A stretch of DNA of 64,000 nt from Gonatopus flavifemur (Eukaryota > Arthropoda > Insecta > Hymenoptera > Dryinidae). Under the pieces are notes generated by a model. That model made no database searches. It was not told the origin of the DNA and worked only from the letters and a program-made list of their open reading frames with translations. Shown piece after piece: positions 1 through 11,390 of this stretch. Position numbers and translations under genes: made by a program. Position 1 is the first letter of the stretch. Every line of letters begins with the position of its first letter. The stretch covers positions 25,890,001-25,954,000 of the forward strand of contig JAFFJZ010000007.1 in assembly GCA_018340375.1 (NCBI GenBank). The letters run 5' to 3'.

Positions 1-143
1 AATCAATTTCATGAAAGTCGAATTCTTCTACAGAATCTGTTATGATACATCAGAAACAACATGCTTTTCGAATTTCTTTTGTTCAATGCAAACTTTTTAT
101 TAAATTTTCTCATTACTTACATTTTTTTTCATATATATCAAAG

Positions 144-241
144 ACGTGCCGAACGTAAACGATCTGAAAACCGGCGTTGAGAATCAAGCTGTTGTTGGGG
201 ATATACGTCATCTGCTCTGGAACAGACAAATCATTTATATG
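144..241 (+). CDS. Probable internal exon of an unrecognised host gene
   Basis: A 98-nt open segment is bounded by a T-rich tract ending in CAAAG (AG at 142-143) and by the donor ATG|GTATGT (GT at 242-243). Read with two leading bases, it stays open for 32 codons, beginning VPNVNDLKTG and ending GDIRHLLWNRQIIYM. It has mixed, protein-like composition unlike the AT-rich surroundings. The upstream exon would donate one base of the first codon and the downstream junction falls between codons. I do not recognise the protein. No partner exon is convincing elsewhere in the window, so the gene would extend to the left and across a long repeat-filled intron, or out of the window. Open frame plus good splice sites are seen; function is unknown. 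Confidence 0.45.
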
Positions 242-724
242 GTATGTTAATCTCTGGTTCTCTTTCTTTTGGAATATCATGAACATTTGCGATAGCTTTC
301 AATTCCTTGATGGTTTCATGTTATGTTTAGTGAAAAATTTGGTGAACTATCGAACATTTCTGACGAAGGATATGAAATTGGAATCGAATATCTTTGATTT
401 GAAATTTCTAAGGCTTGAATAAACATTTGATTTATTTAATATTAACATAAGCTTGGAGTGGACTTCTAAAAACATACATTCTTGCACAGAGCGCATGAAG
501 TGCATAAGTGTTTTTGTGCATTTGCATCAAAATGCACGAAACTCTTCACTGCATGAGTGGATTTGATCTTTCTTTGGCAATGAATTCTTCAAAATTGCAT
601 TCGATCTCACGTTTGCTCATACATTTCGCCAGTTGAAAGCCAGTTGAATCGAATCATAAAATCGATATAGAACTTTTGATGCGGGAGGTTTTCATTAGAA
701 AATAAAGAACCTAATTCAATTGTG
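242..724. other. Intron-like AT-rich stretch with a small palindrome
   Basis: No coding signal is seen beyond the preceding donor site. Around 480-570 there is an imperfect inverted repeat built on GTGCAT/ATGCAC, with GCATGAAGTGCATAAGTG facing CACTGCATGAGTG. It is probably another decayed palindromic element. Confidence 0.4.
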
Positions 725-955
725 CACGGAGAAAAAATGGTTTGCTACTATAACGCCTACAAACAAAGTAATTTGTTGTCCTCGCAAAAATATTCACTCC
801 AGCAGCTAAGACGTTAGTTCTGTTAACAAATTTGTTTATGTCAGCAAAAAAATGTAGTTCTGCCAAACATTTTTCTTGCTCTTCCAGCTAATTTTTTTTG
901 TAGGCGCTATAGTAACAGACCTGCTTGTTATGCCAGTAATACTTTTTTCTCCGTG
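725..955. mobile_element. Palindromic MITE, CAC...GTG type (CACGGAGAAAA ends)
   Basis: The 231-bp element begins CACGGAGAAAAAATGG and ends TTTTTTCTCCGTG. The duplicated dinucleotide TG lies at 723-724 and 956-957. The arms share the subterminal words TACTATAACGCC and GGCGCTATAGTA, so the whole element can fold back. No coding capacity is seen. Confidence 0.75.
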
Positions 956-1081
956 TGATCATATACTGGAATAAATTGGGAAGGATCATTTTATAATCAA
1001 CTTATCAACAAATGATGTAGAAGTTTGAATCGTCTAGTGAAATGAGTTCATGGTCTAACATGGAAGTACTGAAGCATAGAT

Positions 1082-1954
1082 AGACGGTATAAAAGAATTC
1101 GCGCACCGTATTTTGCAAGTGTATTCTGCAGACAAAATGCAATTATTCCCCGTTTGGAAGATTTTTTTAGAAGCTCAGTTTTTGAGGTGTCGCAAATCAT
1201 TCAATGGCACAGTGTGCTACATACTTGAGCTGATGCTCTCTGGAAAAAATTCAACTATTCTATCGTTGTTCGTTTTGGAGCCATAACGATTTCCCTTGTA
1301 AAAATGAATCATATATGCGGCATCTATGACCACACATGGTACATATATGATTTCACAGATTCATATATCACCCCTATATAATTCATATATGGGCCATATA
1401 TGATTTCAGACATTCATATATGGGCCATATACATTTCATATATGGCGTTATGTTCCCTATATATGCGTCATGTTTGGTCCTTATATGGGTTGAACAATCG
1501 TATATGAATTTTATATGGTCATATATGCCACATATATGAATTACATATGATTTATATATGACCATATATGATTTGTACCAAGCCCATATATGAATCAAAT
1601 ACAGTTTATATATGGGTCATATATGAATCATTTTTACAAGGGTTGAAGATTTGCTAAACTCTGATTGGCCGGAAGCTCAAAAATTTTAAATCGCTTTAGC
1701 TCTAGAACGCACAATGATAGAGTAGTCCAATTTTTTTCCAGAGATCCGCCGTTTTCCAATGTAGCCAATGGTGTCAAGCTGAAATTTATAGCCCAAAATC
1801 CTTTTGAGTTATTTGGATTTGAAAAAAAAACTCTAAAAATGCACATATTCCAAAGACTACGCCTGGAAAGAATGTTTTTCAAACGAGAAATTATTGCATT
1901 TTGGCTGCAGAATACACCTGTAACATTCGTTCCACGAATTCTCGGACACCCTGT
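1082..1954. mobile_element. Palindromic element of the CAGGGTG-ended family, interrupted
   Basis: The right arm (1643-1954) ends GGACACCCTG followed by TA. It matches the element at 60437-61001, including CCAGAGATCCGCCGTTTTCC and GCATTTTGGCTGCAGAATA. The left arm (about 1082-1292) is its inverted partner and is more decayed at the tip. The CATATATG-type element at 1293-1642 has inserted between the arms. The 104-codon open frame across the right arm is incidental. Confidence 0.6.
1293..1642. mobile_element. CATATATG-core palindromic element (CCC...GGG type)
   Basis: The element begins CCCTTGTAAAAATGAATC and ends GATTCATTTTTACAAGGG, with TT on each side (1291-1292 and 1643-1644). The interior is filled with dispersed copies of CATATATG and close variants, a self-complementary octamer. 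Small hairpins therefore lie inside one large hairpin. It is a sister of 29113-29480 and sits inside the CAGGGTG-type element. Confidence 0.75.
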
Positions 1955-2477
1955 ATCTTTGATTCCTCATGAAACGTAAGTATTGAATTATTTTATTCCA
2001 TTTAAGAGGTTCTATTTTGGAACACTTTGATAAATTTTGAACTAGATCATTCAGTATGTGACTTCAAATTCGTTTCAATGAACGAGTCAAATTTCAGCAA
2101 CATAAATTGACCCGTCTTTCGAGTGGAAGCTTTTGTGCTTCGATATGTCGATATTATCGTTAACGCAATGAATGTTTGGTCAAGAAAATTACTCCGTGAA
2201 TCTTCTCACAAGTCTTGATGATTAATAGGAGTCATGAGAAATACATTCATCGTTATGAAACGAAGCTGGTGATGAGGGAATGAGTTATGATGAAAAATGG
2301 TGAAGGAAAGAGTGTATTCTAGCAATGATATATCTCTTGGCAAACACGATAAAGAAAATTTCCTCCTTAGACCACCTATTTGCTGTAATTATGAATTCTT
2401 ATCGAACATGTTTTCTTCCCAAAATAAGATTTCTATGATCACACGGTGATCCATCTTGCTATCCAAAATCAATCCTA
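1955..2477. other. No recognisable feature
   Basis: AT-rich sequence without a credible open frame, terminal repeats or known motif. Confidence 0.4.
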
Positions 2478-3412
2478 CTCCCCATATAGAAATTTACAAT
2501 TGGCGCTAGCATGGTGCAACGTAGATAAAGTATGGCCGAGGCTTGGCAACCAAGCATGGCGCAACACTGAAATCATAACATCATTTTATGATTTATCGAC
2601 GTGTTTTTCCAATGAAGTCCCATCATCGATGAAACAATGGCAATGAAATATACCATCATTGGCAAACAATTGGAAATTTTGTTTGTCAATGCTGCGCCAA
2701 TGATCAAAGTAAAAAATATTTAACCCAGAAATATATAAAAAGGATGCGCATTTCGCAATTTCTGACATATGTTGTTTGGAGTCTTATTATTTTCCCCTCA
2801 TTTGTTTGTGAACAACCCAGCGTCTTTTGTAGTAAATTTTGCCATAAGAAGTGGACACAATGTATGTTAGTTCAGCGGTAGGAGCCCTCTAGTGTGACTT
2901 ATAGTAAAGAGCGATTGACTGTTCTTCCAAAGACTTACTTAATATAGTAAGCCTAAATAAATAAGCCTTATATATTCTTCGTATACGCGTTTCACCACCC
3001 ACGAGAAATACTTGATTAGTAACGTAGCAAAAATATTATATAGGTCACCAATATTGAGCCATGTTATTACCAATGATCGGCGCTACATTGAAAGTTAATT
3101 TCTACCGAAAATAGGCCAAAGTTTGGGGCAATATTGAACCAGATTTTAAATGATCCTGGCATTGAATGCAATCTATCGTTTAGTCAATGTTGGGCCAAAG
3201 ATGAGCCAAGTAAGAGCCAAGCTTGGCGCAATTGTGCCACAATATTAGGCTGACAAACGAAATCCGTCGAACACCGACATCGGTGCAACATTGTATTTAT
3301 TGTTAATCAAAATTGAAGATCTATAGATTGCCAAGCCTTGTCTGTCAACATTGCGCCAAGCTATATTTTATTATCAGCATTGGCGAAGCCCAAAAATTTT
3401 TGTATATCAGTG
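2478..3412. repeat. TTGGC/GCCAA-core palindromic repeat region
   Basis: The words TTGGCGC, GCGCCAA, TTGGC and GCCAA recur in both orientations throughout, for example CAATTGGCGC near the left edge and GCATTGGCG near the right. The outer ends (CCCCATATAGAAATTT and AAAAATTTTTGTATAT) are imperfectly complementary. A 3'-like block around 2700-3050 may be a later insertion. No target duplication could be fixed. The architecture matches the other palindromic elements of this window. Confidence 0.45.
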
Positions 3413-3531
3413 ATGAAAATTGCAATGCTCAGTGATTGAAATTGATCATTCTTGCAATAATACAAAATGAATCATTGCATAATTGATTAGAAAAATTTGG
3501 TACATACTGGTAAAATGTTAATATTTCCTAT

Positions 3532-3813
3532 CCCATACAGCACAAAAGTCCCCGCGAAGAGCTCCCGTTATGACTGTAAACATGAATTCATTGTGAATAG
3601 TTTGAATTCAAAATGAACTCTTAATGAATAACTCAATCTTCAGAAAGAATTCATATCACGAATTCATAAAGAAATATCCAGGCATTCAACATGTATGCAT
3701 TTTGAATTCATTGAGTTCATATTGAATTCATTTTTACTGTCATAACGGGGACTGTTCAAGAAGTTCTTTCAGAAGTTTTTGTGAATTCAAGATGATCATT
3801 TGTGCTGTCTGGG
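3532..3813. mobile_element. GAATTC-core palindromic element, copy 1 (CCC...GGG type)
   Basis: The element starts CCCATACAGCACAAAAGTCC and ends ATTTGTGCTGTCTGGG, with AT on both sides. The interior holds about ten GAATTC or near-GAATTC palindromes. It also carries the paired words CCCGTTATGACTGT and ACTGTCATAACGGGG. Close copies lie at 3972-4253 and 57008-57290. Confidence 0.75.
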
Positions 3814-3971
3814 ATGCAGTACATGAATTGATAAGGTCCACATCTAATTTATGTATAAATTGTCTCATATTCTCATATATTGTGTATATTGAAATGCTTT
3901 TTCAGGACATTCAATAGAAATTTGAATTCTATAAACAGTAATAAAAATATTTGATGAGAAATTACAATACA

Positions 3972-4253
3972 CCCAGACAGCAAAAATAACCCGTTTGAAT
4001 TCTTGAAGACTCCTTAATGAGTTCTTGGAACAGACCCCGTTATGTCAGTGAAAATGAATTCAATATAAATTCAATGAATTCAAAACGAATACATGTTGAA
4101 TGCCTGGAGAATTCTTCATGAACTCACAACATGAATTGTTCCTGAACAATAAGTTGTTCATCAAGAATTCAATTCGAATTCAAAGTATTCATAATGAATT
4201 CATGTTCACTGTCATAACGGGAGCTCTTCGTGAGGACTCTTTTGCTGTATAGG
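3972..4253. mobile_element. GAATTC-core palindromic element, copy 2
   Basis: This copy lies 160 bp from copy 1 and in the opposite orientation. It starts CCCAGACAGCAAAAATAACC and ends CTCTTTTGCTGTATAGGC. It keeps the inner words CCCCGTTATGTCAGTG and CACTGTCATAACGGGAGCTC and many GAATTC palindromes. Its terminal GGG has decayed, so the duplication is unclear. Confidence 0.65.
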
Positions 4254-4546
4254 CAGCAAGAATCGGTCACAGTTTTTAGTGTTGTTATTAAGAAGAGGTA
4301 TGAAAGGGATTAGAAGAGCTGTCAATTTTAACGTCCCTTTAAAATTGCAGGACTAGTAATATAATGGAATTATACTGAATACCTTCATCTGGAGACTCAA
4401 ATGATCTCCAATTCATGAGAAAAATCCGTTTCTGAATTAGTTAACACGAAACAAAATTACAATGCAATTTTTTGAGGCGGAAAACTACTCATTCCGACAA
4501 GTTTTGTGATAGCGTTCGAATCGCGATTAGGAATCGAGTCAAACTA
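4254..4546. other. No recognisable feature
   Basis: AT-rich spacer. No open frame or paired repeat stands out. Confidence 0.4.
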
Positions 4547-4812
4547 CACTGAGAAAACAGATATCTTGAAAAATACCATAATTTATGGATTTTCAGCGCT
4601 GGTCTGACCCGAGTCGGAATATGCACTTGCATGAATCTCTAAAAGTACCATAATTTCTTGGACTTTTTGAAATAAGTATGGTACCTTCCGTATAAAAGTG
4701 CAAGACATGATGGTACTTTTAGAGGTTTTTTCAGGTGAATATTTAGACTCGGTCAGACCAGCGTAGAAAATCCATAAATTATGGTACTTTTTAAGATACC
4801 TTTTTCTCCGTG
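4547..4812. mobile_element. Palindromic MITE, CAC...GTG type
   Basis: The 266-bp element begins CACTGAGAAAACAGATATCT and ends AGATACCTTTTTCTCCGTG, with TA on both sides (4545-4546, 4813-4814). The arms pair over most of their length through CATAATTTATGGATTTTC and GAAAATCCATAAATTATG, and through CTGACC...GGTCAG. Confidence 0.8.
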
Positions 4813-4827
4813 TATGTATGAAATTAG

Positions 4828-5017
4828 GGTGGAAAGAATTCGTATTGAATGCCCGCAGAATTCATTATGAAATTTCGATATGAATTCTTTCTGAACATCA
4901 AGTTGTTCATTGAGAGTTCACTTTGAATTCAAAATATTCATAATAAATATATATTGATTAGCATAACGGGAGCTCTTTGCGGGAACTCTTGTGATGTATA
5001 GGCTTCGATGTATGTCA
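4828..5017. repeat. Truncated GAATTC-core element (one arm)
   Basis: This is the right part of a GAATTC-family element. It has several GAATTC-type words, then CATAACGGGAGCTCTTTGCG and a decayed end TTGTGATGTATAGGC. The left part is missing and the adjacent CACTGAG element lies next to the break. Confidence 0.55.
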
Positions 5018-5040
5018 ATATTTTCTTCTATCTGCTTAGC

Positions 5041-5333
5041 CCTAGTAGAAATTTCGCACGGAAAAATATGAGGGCCTGATGAGGCATGCCTGATTTCCTA
5101 TCAGGTCCTCATCAGATTCCGTTACGGTTTTCCCTTTTCCGCTCGATTTCATGGAAATCTTGTCCGAGCCATATTGTAACTTTGCATTACAACCCTATTT
5201 GAATCCTATTAGGGAAATCATGTAAGGCCCTTGTAAGAGCCTCTTAAGATTTTCCTTCATTACGGTTTCCGGATTCTAACCTGATCAGGGCCTTATTGAA
5301 AATAAGGAATGCCTGACCAAATTTTCACTAGGC
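5041..5333. mobile_element. CCTGAT-core palindromic element (CCCTAGT ends)
   Basis: The ends CCCTAGTAGAAATTT and AAATTTTCACTAGGC are inverted repeats resembling the CCCTAGTAAAAATGAATC ends of the element at 29113. The interior is built of short inverted words around CCTGAT/ATCAGG (GGGCCTGATGAGGCATGCC, CCTATCAGGTCC) and AAATCTTG/CAAGATTT-like stems. A target duplication is not preserved. Confidence 0.55.
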
Positions 5334-5394
5334 AGAATAGTATAACCATACCTGTATCAGAAACGTGAAGGAAAATCTATCAGGCTCGGATCAA

Positions 5395-6400
5395 ATGGCG
5401 GATTCGCATTTCTGCTCGGGTGTACGAATAGCTTCACCCCACATAGATTTAGCCATTTGAGATTGGAGTGAAAGCGCTCTCGTTTTTTCCATGAGAATTC
5501 GTTTGAGCCTTTTCGTTTTTCCACTTTGTTGTAGGGTGTATGGTACCGTAGTGTCTAGGATAATTTTTTCATTTTTGCACCAGTTGTTCCATGATTCATT
5601 AATACATTCTAGTCCGTTGGCACCTCTTATTTTTGTCCCATTCAAGTTCCATTTTGCTTCTACCATTTTGACATACTCTTTTACCGTATCTACCATTTCA
5701 TGTTCAGTTTTAATCAGGTACACCATGGCAAAATGAGATAATCATCCAAAAATGTTGAAACGTACTTATTGTCATTCCATGTGATTAGATCTATGGGGCC
5801 AAATACATCCGTATGAATCAATTTCAACGGTCTTTTGGCACGTGTCATCTCTTTGCTAAATGGTATGCGAGTCTGTTTTGCTTCAAGACAGATTTCGCAT
5901 TTGTCTTCCAGACGATTAATGTCTCTGCTGGTCATTTTCATACCTTCAGACTAATTTAATAATTCCTTCATGTTATTGGTTCCCACGTGAGCCAATCTGC
6001 AATGCCATTTTTTTATTATTTCTTTAGTTTGAGCTGTAAAAGCAGTATCACGAATATTATTGAAATTTATTAACACCCATAGTACCTTGTTCATTGCATT
6101 TTGCAATAGAACTTTTACCATCTTTTATCATTTCCGCCTTATTTTTGGAAAATATTACTCGTCCATGGTTCTCTGTTACAGATGATAAGTTTTTACTCAA
6201 TTTTAGAACGTATAATCCATTAATTGGTGTATATTCATTGGCTTATACGGTACCCACTCCCGTCGGATCCATGTTTTTTTGTTTTTTAGCAACGAGAATC
6301 TCCGTTTCTATCCATTTTATATTCTTCAGTAAATTCTCATCATTTACCACATGTGCAAACGAACCTGAGTCGAGTAAACATTGACTAGTATCATTTGAAT
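5395..6400 (-). pseudogene. Ty1/copia retrotransposon relic (protease to integrase)
   Basis: Read on the minus strand, the order is that of a copia polyprotein. A protease motif LLDSGSFAHVV lies near 6340-6375, a GAG-pre-integrase motif KKWHCRLAHVG near 6000, a zinc-finger CEICLEAK near 5900, and an integrase core from IHTDVFGPI through FLDDY to VPYTLQQSG. The reading frame is broken by a stop after GVGTV (about 6243), another before the zinc finger (near 5955) and at least two frameshifts (near 6085 and 5725). At the catalytic-glutamate position the family has AER; here the sequence is TKR, so the glutamate is lost. Reverse transcriptase, gag and LTRs are absent. It would have encoded polyprotein processing and cDNA integration; it is now dead. 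Confidence 0.85.
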
Positions 6401-6580
6401 TCTCAATATTATGTAATTATGTCATTCCTAATTTGTTGAGAAACTGATTCAAATAACACATTTTTCTCATAACTTATCCCTGAAAGACGGAAATCCACAA
6501 TTATCCCACCGTTCTTATGATTTTAATTTTTTCAGTGCTCATGTGAATATGAGTTTCAATCATACACTCTTTTGAAACTA

Positions 6581-6773
6581 CACGGAGAGAATTGAATAGT
6601 AATGATTCCGATGTGGAATGTTCAAAGGAGAATACATCGTAACGATTACGATGTTTCGTAGTGCTGACTACCTCGAAAACAAGTGATGCCTACATTTTAT
6701 GCGATTTTTCGTGATAATAATCCAATCAGTGGCATGTTCACATTGCAATGTTTATTATTTAATTCTCTCCGTG
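6581..6773. mobile_element. Palindromic MITE, CAC...GTG type (family of 22438)
   Basis: The 193-bp element runs from CACGGAGAGAATTGAATAGT to AATTCTCTCCGTG, flanked by TA (6579-6580, 6774-6775). The interior shares ATCGTAACGATTACGATG and TTTCGTAGTG with the copy at 22438-22620. Confidence 0.75.
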
Positions 6774-8810
6774 TAATGAACAATTTTTAAGGGCTGAAAA
6801 ATGCTACTTGACACCGTAGAGTTCGAGATGTGGAACGGTTCGTGGCAAGATGTGAGACGTACTCATCTTCGATTTGAATATGGAACATGCCAGTTTCCAG
6901 CAGAAAAGATGAAACACACGCTTTTTTCGTAAAAACATTGAAAAAAATTTGAATTTCATTTGCTAGGACTACACACATCCCTCCACACGGGACTAACATT
7001 GTCCCCCGAGTTCGGAGAAACATGTTGTTGTAAGAAATTTTTATTTTGGCAACAAACAAAATTTCCAGGACTTCGGAACGATCACAAAGTTTCTCTCTAA
7101 CAAGGATGCAAAATTAGAATTCAAAGCCATTCACGTTGAATGATGTCAATCGTCAGATATATGGAAATCGTATATTTCTCTTTGATACTCCAATATCGAA
7201 TACATACAATATACACACAAATAATATACCATGCACATTTCATACATAATACGAAATACTGTATACTGTGTGGGTTATTCTAATGGGCTTCTAATGGAAT
7301 CGAAGAACGAAGATGATGAATAGATATTTTGAAAATGGTTATAGAAAGGGATGTTGAAAAGGACAAAAAAATTAATGTTCGACGACCCACGTGAAAAATA
7401 AAGATCATATTACTGAATTTTCATGAAACTCTCCACAGCTGGAGTATAAAAATTTGGTGAATTAAATATTATCAGAATGATCAATATTCCACTGAAGAGA
7501 ATGAATTAATCCCATTTGTAAGTACAAACAGAAATGAGAAGAAAATTGAACAAACAGAAAGATTGAGGTAACACATAAATCAAAAAGATAATCAGTAGAA
7601 CGGAGAATAAAAAGAGAAGGATTAGTGTCCAGGAGTGGAAGAAACATTTCATAAGGATTGCTAGATGCTCCGGGAAGGACCCCGGAGAATCAGGAGGGAG
7701 GGTGAAGCATTGAACGAGGGAGGATGGAAAGTAAAAAGATGAAGAGATAAATAGATGAATGAGGAAGTTACAAAGACAAAAAGCAGTGCAAGATAAAGAA
7801 AACACGAAGCATGGATTTGTGGAGATGAGGAAAAGAAATGCAAATCAATGTATCTATCTTCAGAGAACGTAAAAAAGGACATCAGATAAGTTGTAAATGA
7901 GTGTGAATGAATTGCTAAAATCGAAGTACAGAATGTCGCACGAGTAATTTGATTTTATCTTCCTTTTCCAGCAGTGGTAATGATTTCAGAATAATCTTGT
8001 AGAAATGATATGAGATTAGGAATTCTGTAGAGTTTCAACAATTTGTAGATAGAAGAATAGATTCCAGTTTAGTCGAGGAATCGAATCAGAAATTGCAAAT
8101 TCTACGCTAATGGCAAAAAAAACTATCAAAGCTGTGTACTTCAGTTTAATTAAACGTCATGATTTACTGATACCCATTTCACTCTGTGATTCAACGAATT
8201 CCTCAACGTCTGTAAGGAAGAAATCAGAGTTTTGTGGAATTGTGTGTGAGCTGTTGTATCCGGGAAAGAGAAAGATCATTATATGAACCCTTTTGTCTTC
8301 AACTTACTCTCGCCACTCACGCATAAAGAATGACTGTTACGTCACGCAACCGCTCCATTATCGTTTGAAGTCTAAAGCACAATTTCATGAACAGCAGTTG
8401 TAAGTAGCCAGAATCCTTAAAATCTCGTTCATCCTTCAGTGCAAAATCCTGTGTGTTTGAAAATTAAACGTACATAAATTTACGCGGATTTAAAGTTGAG
8501 AAAAATTATGGACATGGAAATGTTTCAAAATACGTGCAAGTTCCTTTGAGGGGATACCAGTGCCATGACAATCGCCAAATCTATTTTATTCGAAAATAAA
8601 GAAATATATGTATATATTTGATCATCTGATCAAAACATTGTGCTATACAGATTTTCGTTAATCAATACTCAATGGTTTTTACAGAGCGATATTTTGATAA
8701 TATTCATTCCTTTTCGAATCATTTGGCGCGAGTTACATGTAATTCGATTGATCAACTTCAATTGCTAATGCTTTCCAAATCATCAATCGCAGGACATTTT
8801 TACGAAGTAT
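6774..8810. other. Two-kilobase stretch without a supported gene
   Basis: The sequence is AT-rich, with a purine-rich block around 7500-7900 that leaves open frames on the opposite strand by composition alone. Near 8300-8380 the minus strand has a clean GAGAGTAAGT donor-like site downstream of TGCGTGACGTAACAG, which contains a CRE-like TGACGTAA. No coding frame supports an exon there. Nothing else is recognised. Confidence 0.35.
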
Positions 8811-9057
8811 AATTGGGGAGGTAATTTTTAAAACATTTTTTGTCACATTGATATCATTTTTCAAGAAGGCCGAAAAACTGATATTATTTGAACTTGATTT
8901 GTTACTAGCCCTGGTTTTTTAAGTTAGATTTCGATGGGACCAAAATTTTTTTTGAAGTAAACAGTTTATCACATGGTGTAGGAATGACCAATGATACCAA
9001 TAACTCACTTTTTGATTTTTTGTGACAAAACACGTTTTGAAAGTTACCTCCTCAATT
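8811..9057. mobile_element. Palindromic MITE with AATTGGGGAGGTAA ends
   Basis: The ends AATTGGGGAGGTAA and TTACCTCCTCAATT are inverted repeats. They continue inward as TTTTAAAACATTTTTTGTCA versus TTTTTGTGACAAAACACGTT. No target duplication can be assigned because of ambiguity at the ends. Confidence 0.6.
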
Positions 9058-11390
9058 GTCTCGGGTGGGTGTTCAGATTCCTCTATTCACAGCATGCTTA
9101 TGAATTCTGGATTACCGTGGATATCTAGAAGAAGTCTCACACAATTATGTTCCGTCAAAACTTTTTAGAGTTCTTCCCCAGGTAGAAATATCCTATTACG
9201 AATGGTGAAATTTCTGACTGAATATCATTGAATTTCATTGAAACCTATTCATTTTCTCATTCGTCAATAAGAGTTTATAGATTATTTGTAACAGGGTCTA
9301 TAACCGACGGAGATTTCAAGAAATTGCTAAATCAGAGTCTGACAACCCCTTTGATACCTCGCTTGGGTTAGGAAAATCCTGAACAAGGACCGGGGAAAGG
9401 ATGTTGTGAATGAAATTGTTTCGTTACATAAAATTTAACAATATAATTTATTCGAAAAAAGAAGAATACGCCGAGCGTGATACAATTTTTATTCTGAATG
9501 CTTATTGAATTATTTTTCTTATTTCAATCATTTGTAGTTTATGTTGAATTAAAAAAGTATTATTCACAAGAATTGTTTGAAGATTAGTTTTTTATTTGTT
9601 CTGTTGCATTGAAGAACAGTGAAAAACATCTATATTGAAGTATTATTATTACCTTCTATGTGGCGAAAGTGAGAGTCAAGCTGAATATAGATTCTTTCCT
9701 TTAATCATGAACTTCAGAAATATATCATTTGATTCCAAGATTTAGTCGGTGTTCAAGAATTTTTGATTGACAACAATAGAAGGGTAAATAAATGTAGAGG
9801 AGAGAAGTTGAGGGGTTTTGAGAGCACGTGTGAGAATGTATTCATCTGCAAGAATATGAAATATTTCGAATTCTTGAACTGCTTATGATTCTTTTTCATT
9901 TTGATTTTGAAATTTTTTGTTGCAAATTGAAGGTAGCAAAAGCAGGAAAATTCAAATAAATCATTCTATATTCTCATCATTGAAGGAAAAATGGAACCGT
10001 GGATTTTTCATATCAGAAAACAAATTTTCACAAAAGAAAAATTTTGTTGATAAACCAAATACACGTTGAATAATATTTTAACACTCTCAGTCAACACTTT
10101 CAAAGGGAGACACTGAATTCAATTTGAATCCATCAATGGAATTAGATACTGTGAAGATGAAACACTGATTTGAAAGTAAAATTGAGAAAAAAAAATTGTC
10201 AGTGAGGAAACTGAGCTCCTTGTCCCATCAAAATTGTGTTAAAAACATTTATTTTCATCAATAGTTCTTCCTACGAGTGTCGTAACACTCGTCTCTCAAA
10301 CTCATGAATGTTTAAAATTGCTTAACGGTCCTGGATGTCGTAACGCAGGACCGCAGTTATCGCCCGTTGCAATCTCGGATAAGATTGTTGACTCCAAAGA
10401 AAAATGGGAATAAATTTCAAGGCATGTTTGCAAGAATAGATTGGGAATCCAATAAAGAATAGAATTTGTAGAATGAATTCTTGATGAATCCATGAGTCCA
10501 ATGGTGCAGAATCTTCTGTTGGAAATATCGCGAACTACTCTATTTCATGCTTGATTCTCGTTTTGAGATGACCGATTTTTCTTGGGTTCTCCGAGTCGTT
10601 TAATATTTTATATTTTTCACATTTTTTGATAGATTCAAATGATCTAATAATAGTGTAAATTGGTATTCAAAGGAATTCCGATTTTAGTAAGAGTCGTGAA
10701 TTAAAATATTTGTCTTTTGGTGATTATTCTTCGATTTATGTTTGTTTTTCGTGATAGTGAATTTTATCAATTCGTCTGTATAGTTCGAATTGCGCATAAA
10801 ACTTCCTTTTGTATCATCATGAAAATGGTAGTGATGACCACTTACTATTTGAAATCTTCCTCCCTGAGTATTCTTTTTATGCCTTTATTATTTTATTCAT
10901 TTTTCATGAAAATTTCATCTTTTGAAGTGTTTTAAAAGTTCTGTGTTTATTCTCCATGATTTTATATGAAGAAGAATTCTATATACAGGTCAATTCTCAC
11001 TCATTCATGGAATTCTCATATTGGATTACTCATGTGATAATTTCTCACACTTATTCTGAAACTATGCATTTTTTAATATTTATTTTGTAAGAGATGCAAA
11101 AAAGATTGATATGCCTTTAATATTTGCAATATCAGAACTTATTTATTGTAATTTCTTTGAACGTATTTGGAATTATGAGCGGAGATATTAGAATTTGCTC
11201 TGTTATTTGAATTTACCAGGGAAATGTTTGGAGACATAGTTTTTAAATGATTTTCGATAAGTTGAAGGAACTTGTATTTGCTTTCATTTGATTTTCATAG
11301 ATGATTTGAAAATATAGGTTGAAAATTCCTCAAAGCAGTTGTAATTATAAGAAGAAAAGAATTTGTAAATGTTTGCATTTCCCAGGCTCG
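9058..11390. other. Stretch without a supported gene
   Basis: AT-rich sequence with scattered short open frames of low-complexity composition. There is a short hairpin near 10272-10292 (CGAGTGTCGTAACACTCG). No element ends or coding motifs are visible. Confidence 0.35.

Noticed and set aside
177..422. 81-codon plus-strand frame at the left edge
   Set aside because: It starts in the wrong frame relative to the splice-bounded exon at 144-241 and runs into AT-rich intron-like sequence.
725..955. Classifying all CACGGAG elements as Tc1/mariner MITEs because TA often flanks them
   Set aside because: Matching TG, CA, AA, AG and CG flanks in sister elements show that the duplication is any 2 bp, not TA.
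1665..1979. 104-codon frame
   Set aside because: It lies in one arm of a CAGGGTG-ended palindrome; the same words recur in non-coding copies.
6094..6384. 96-codon plus-strand frame
   Set aside because: It is antisense to the copia protease region on the minus strand.
7462..7882. Three overlapping minus-strand frames rich in F, S and L
   Set aside because: They follow from a purine-rich plus strand; no motif or start context supports them.
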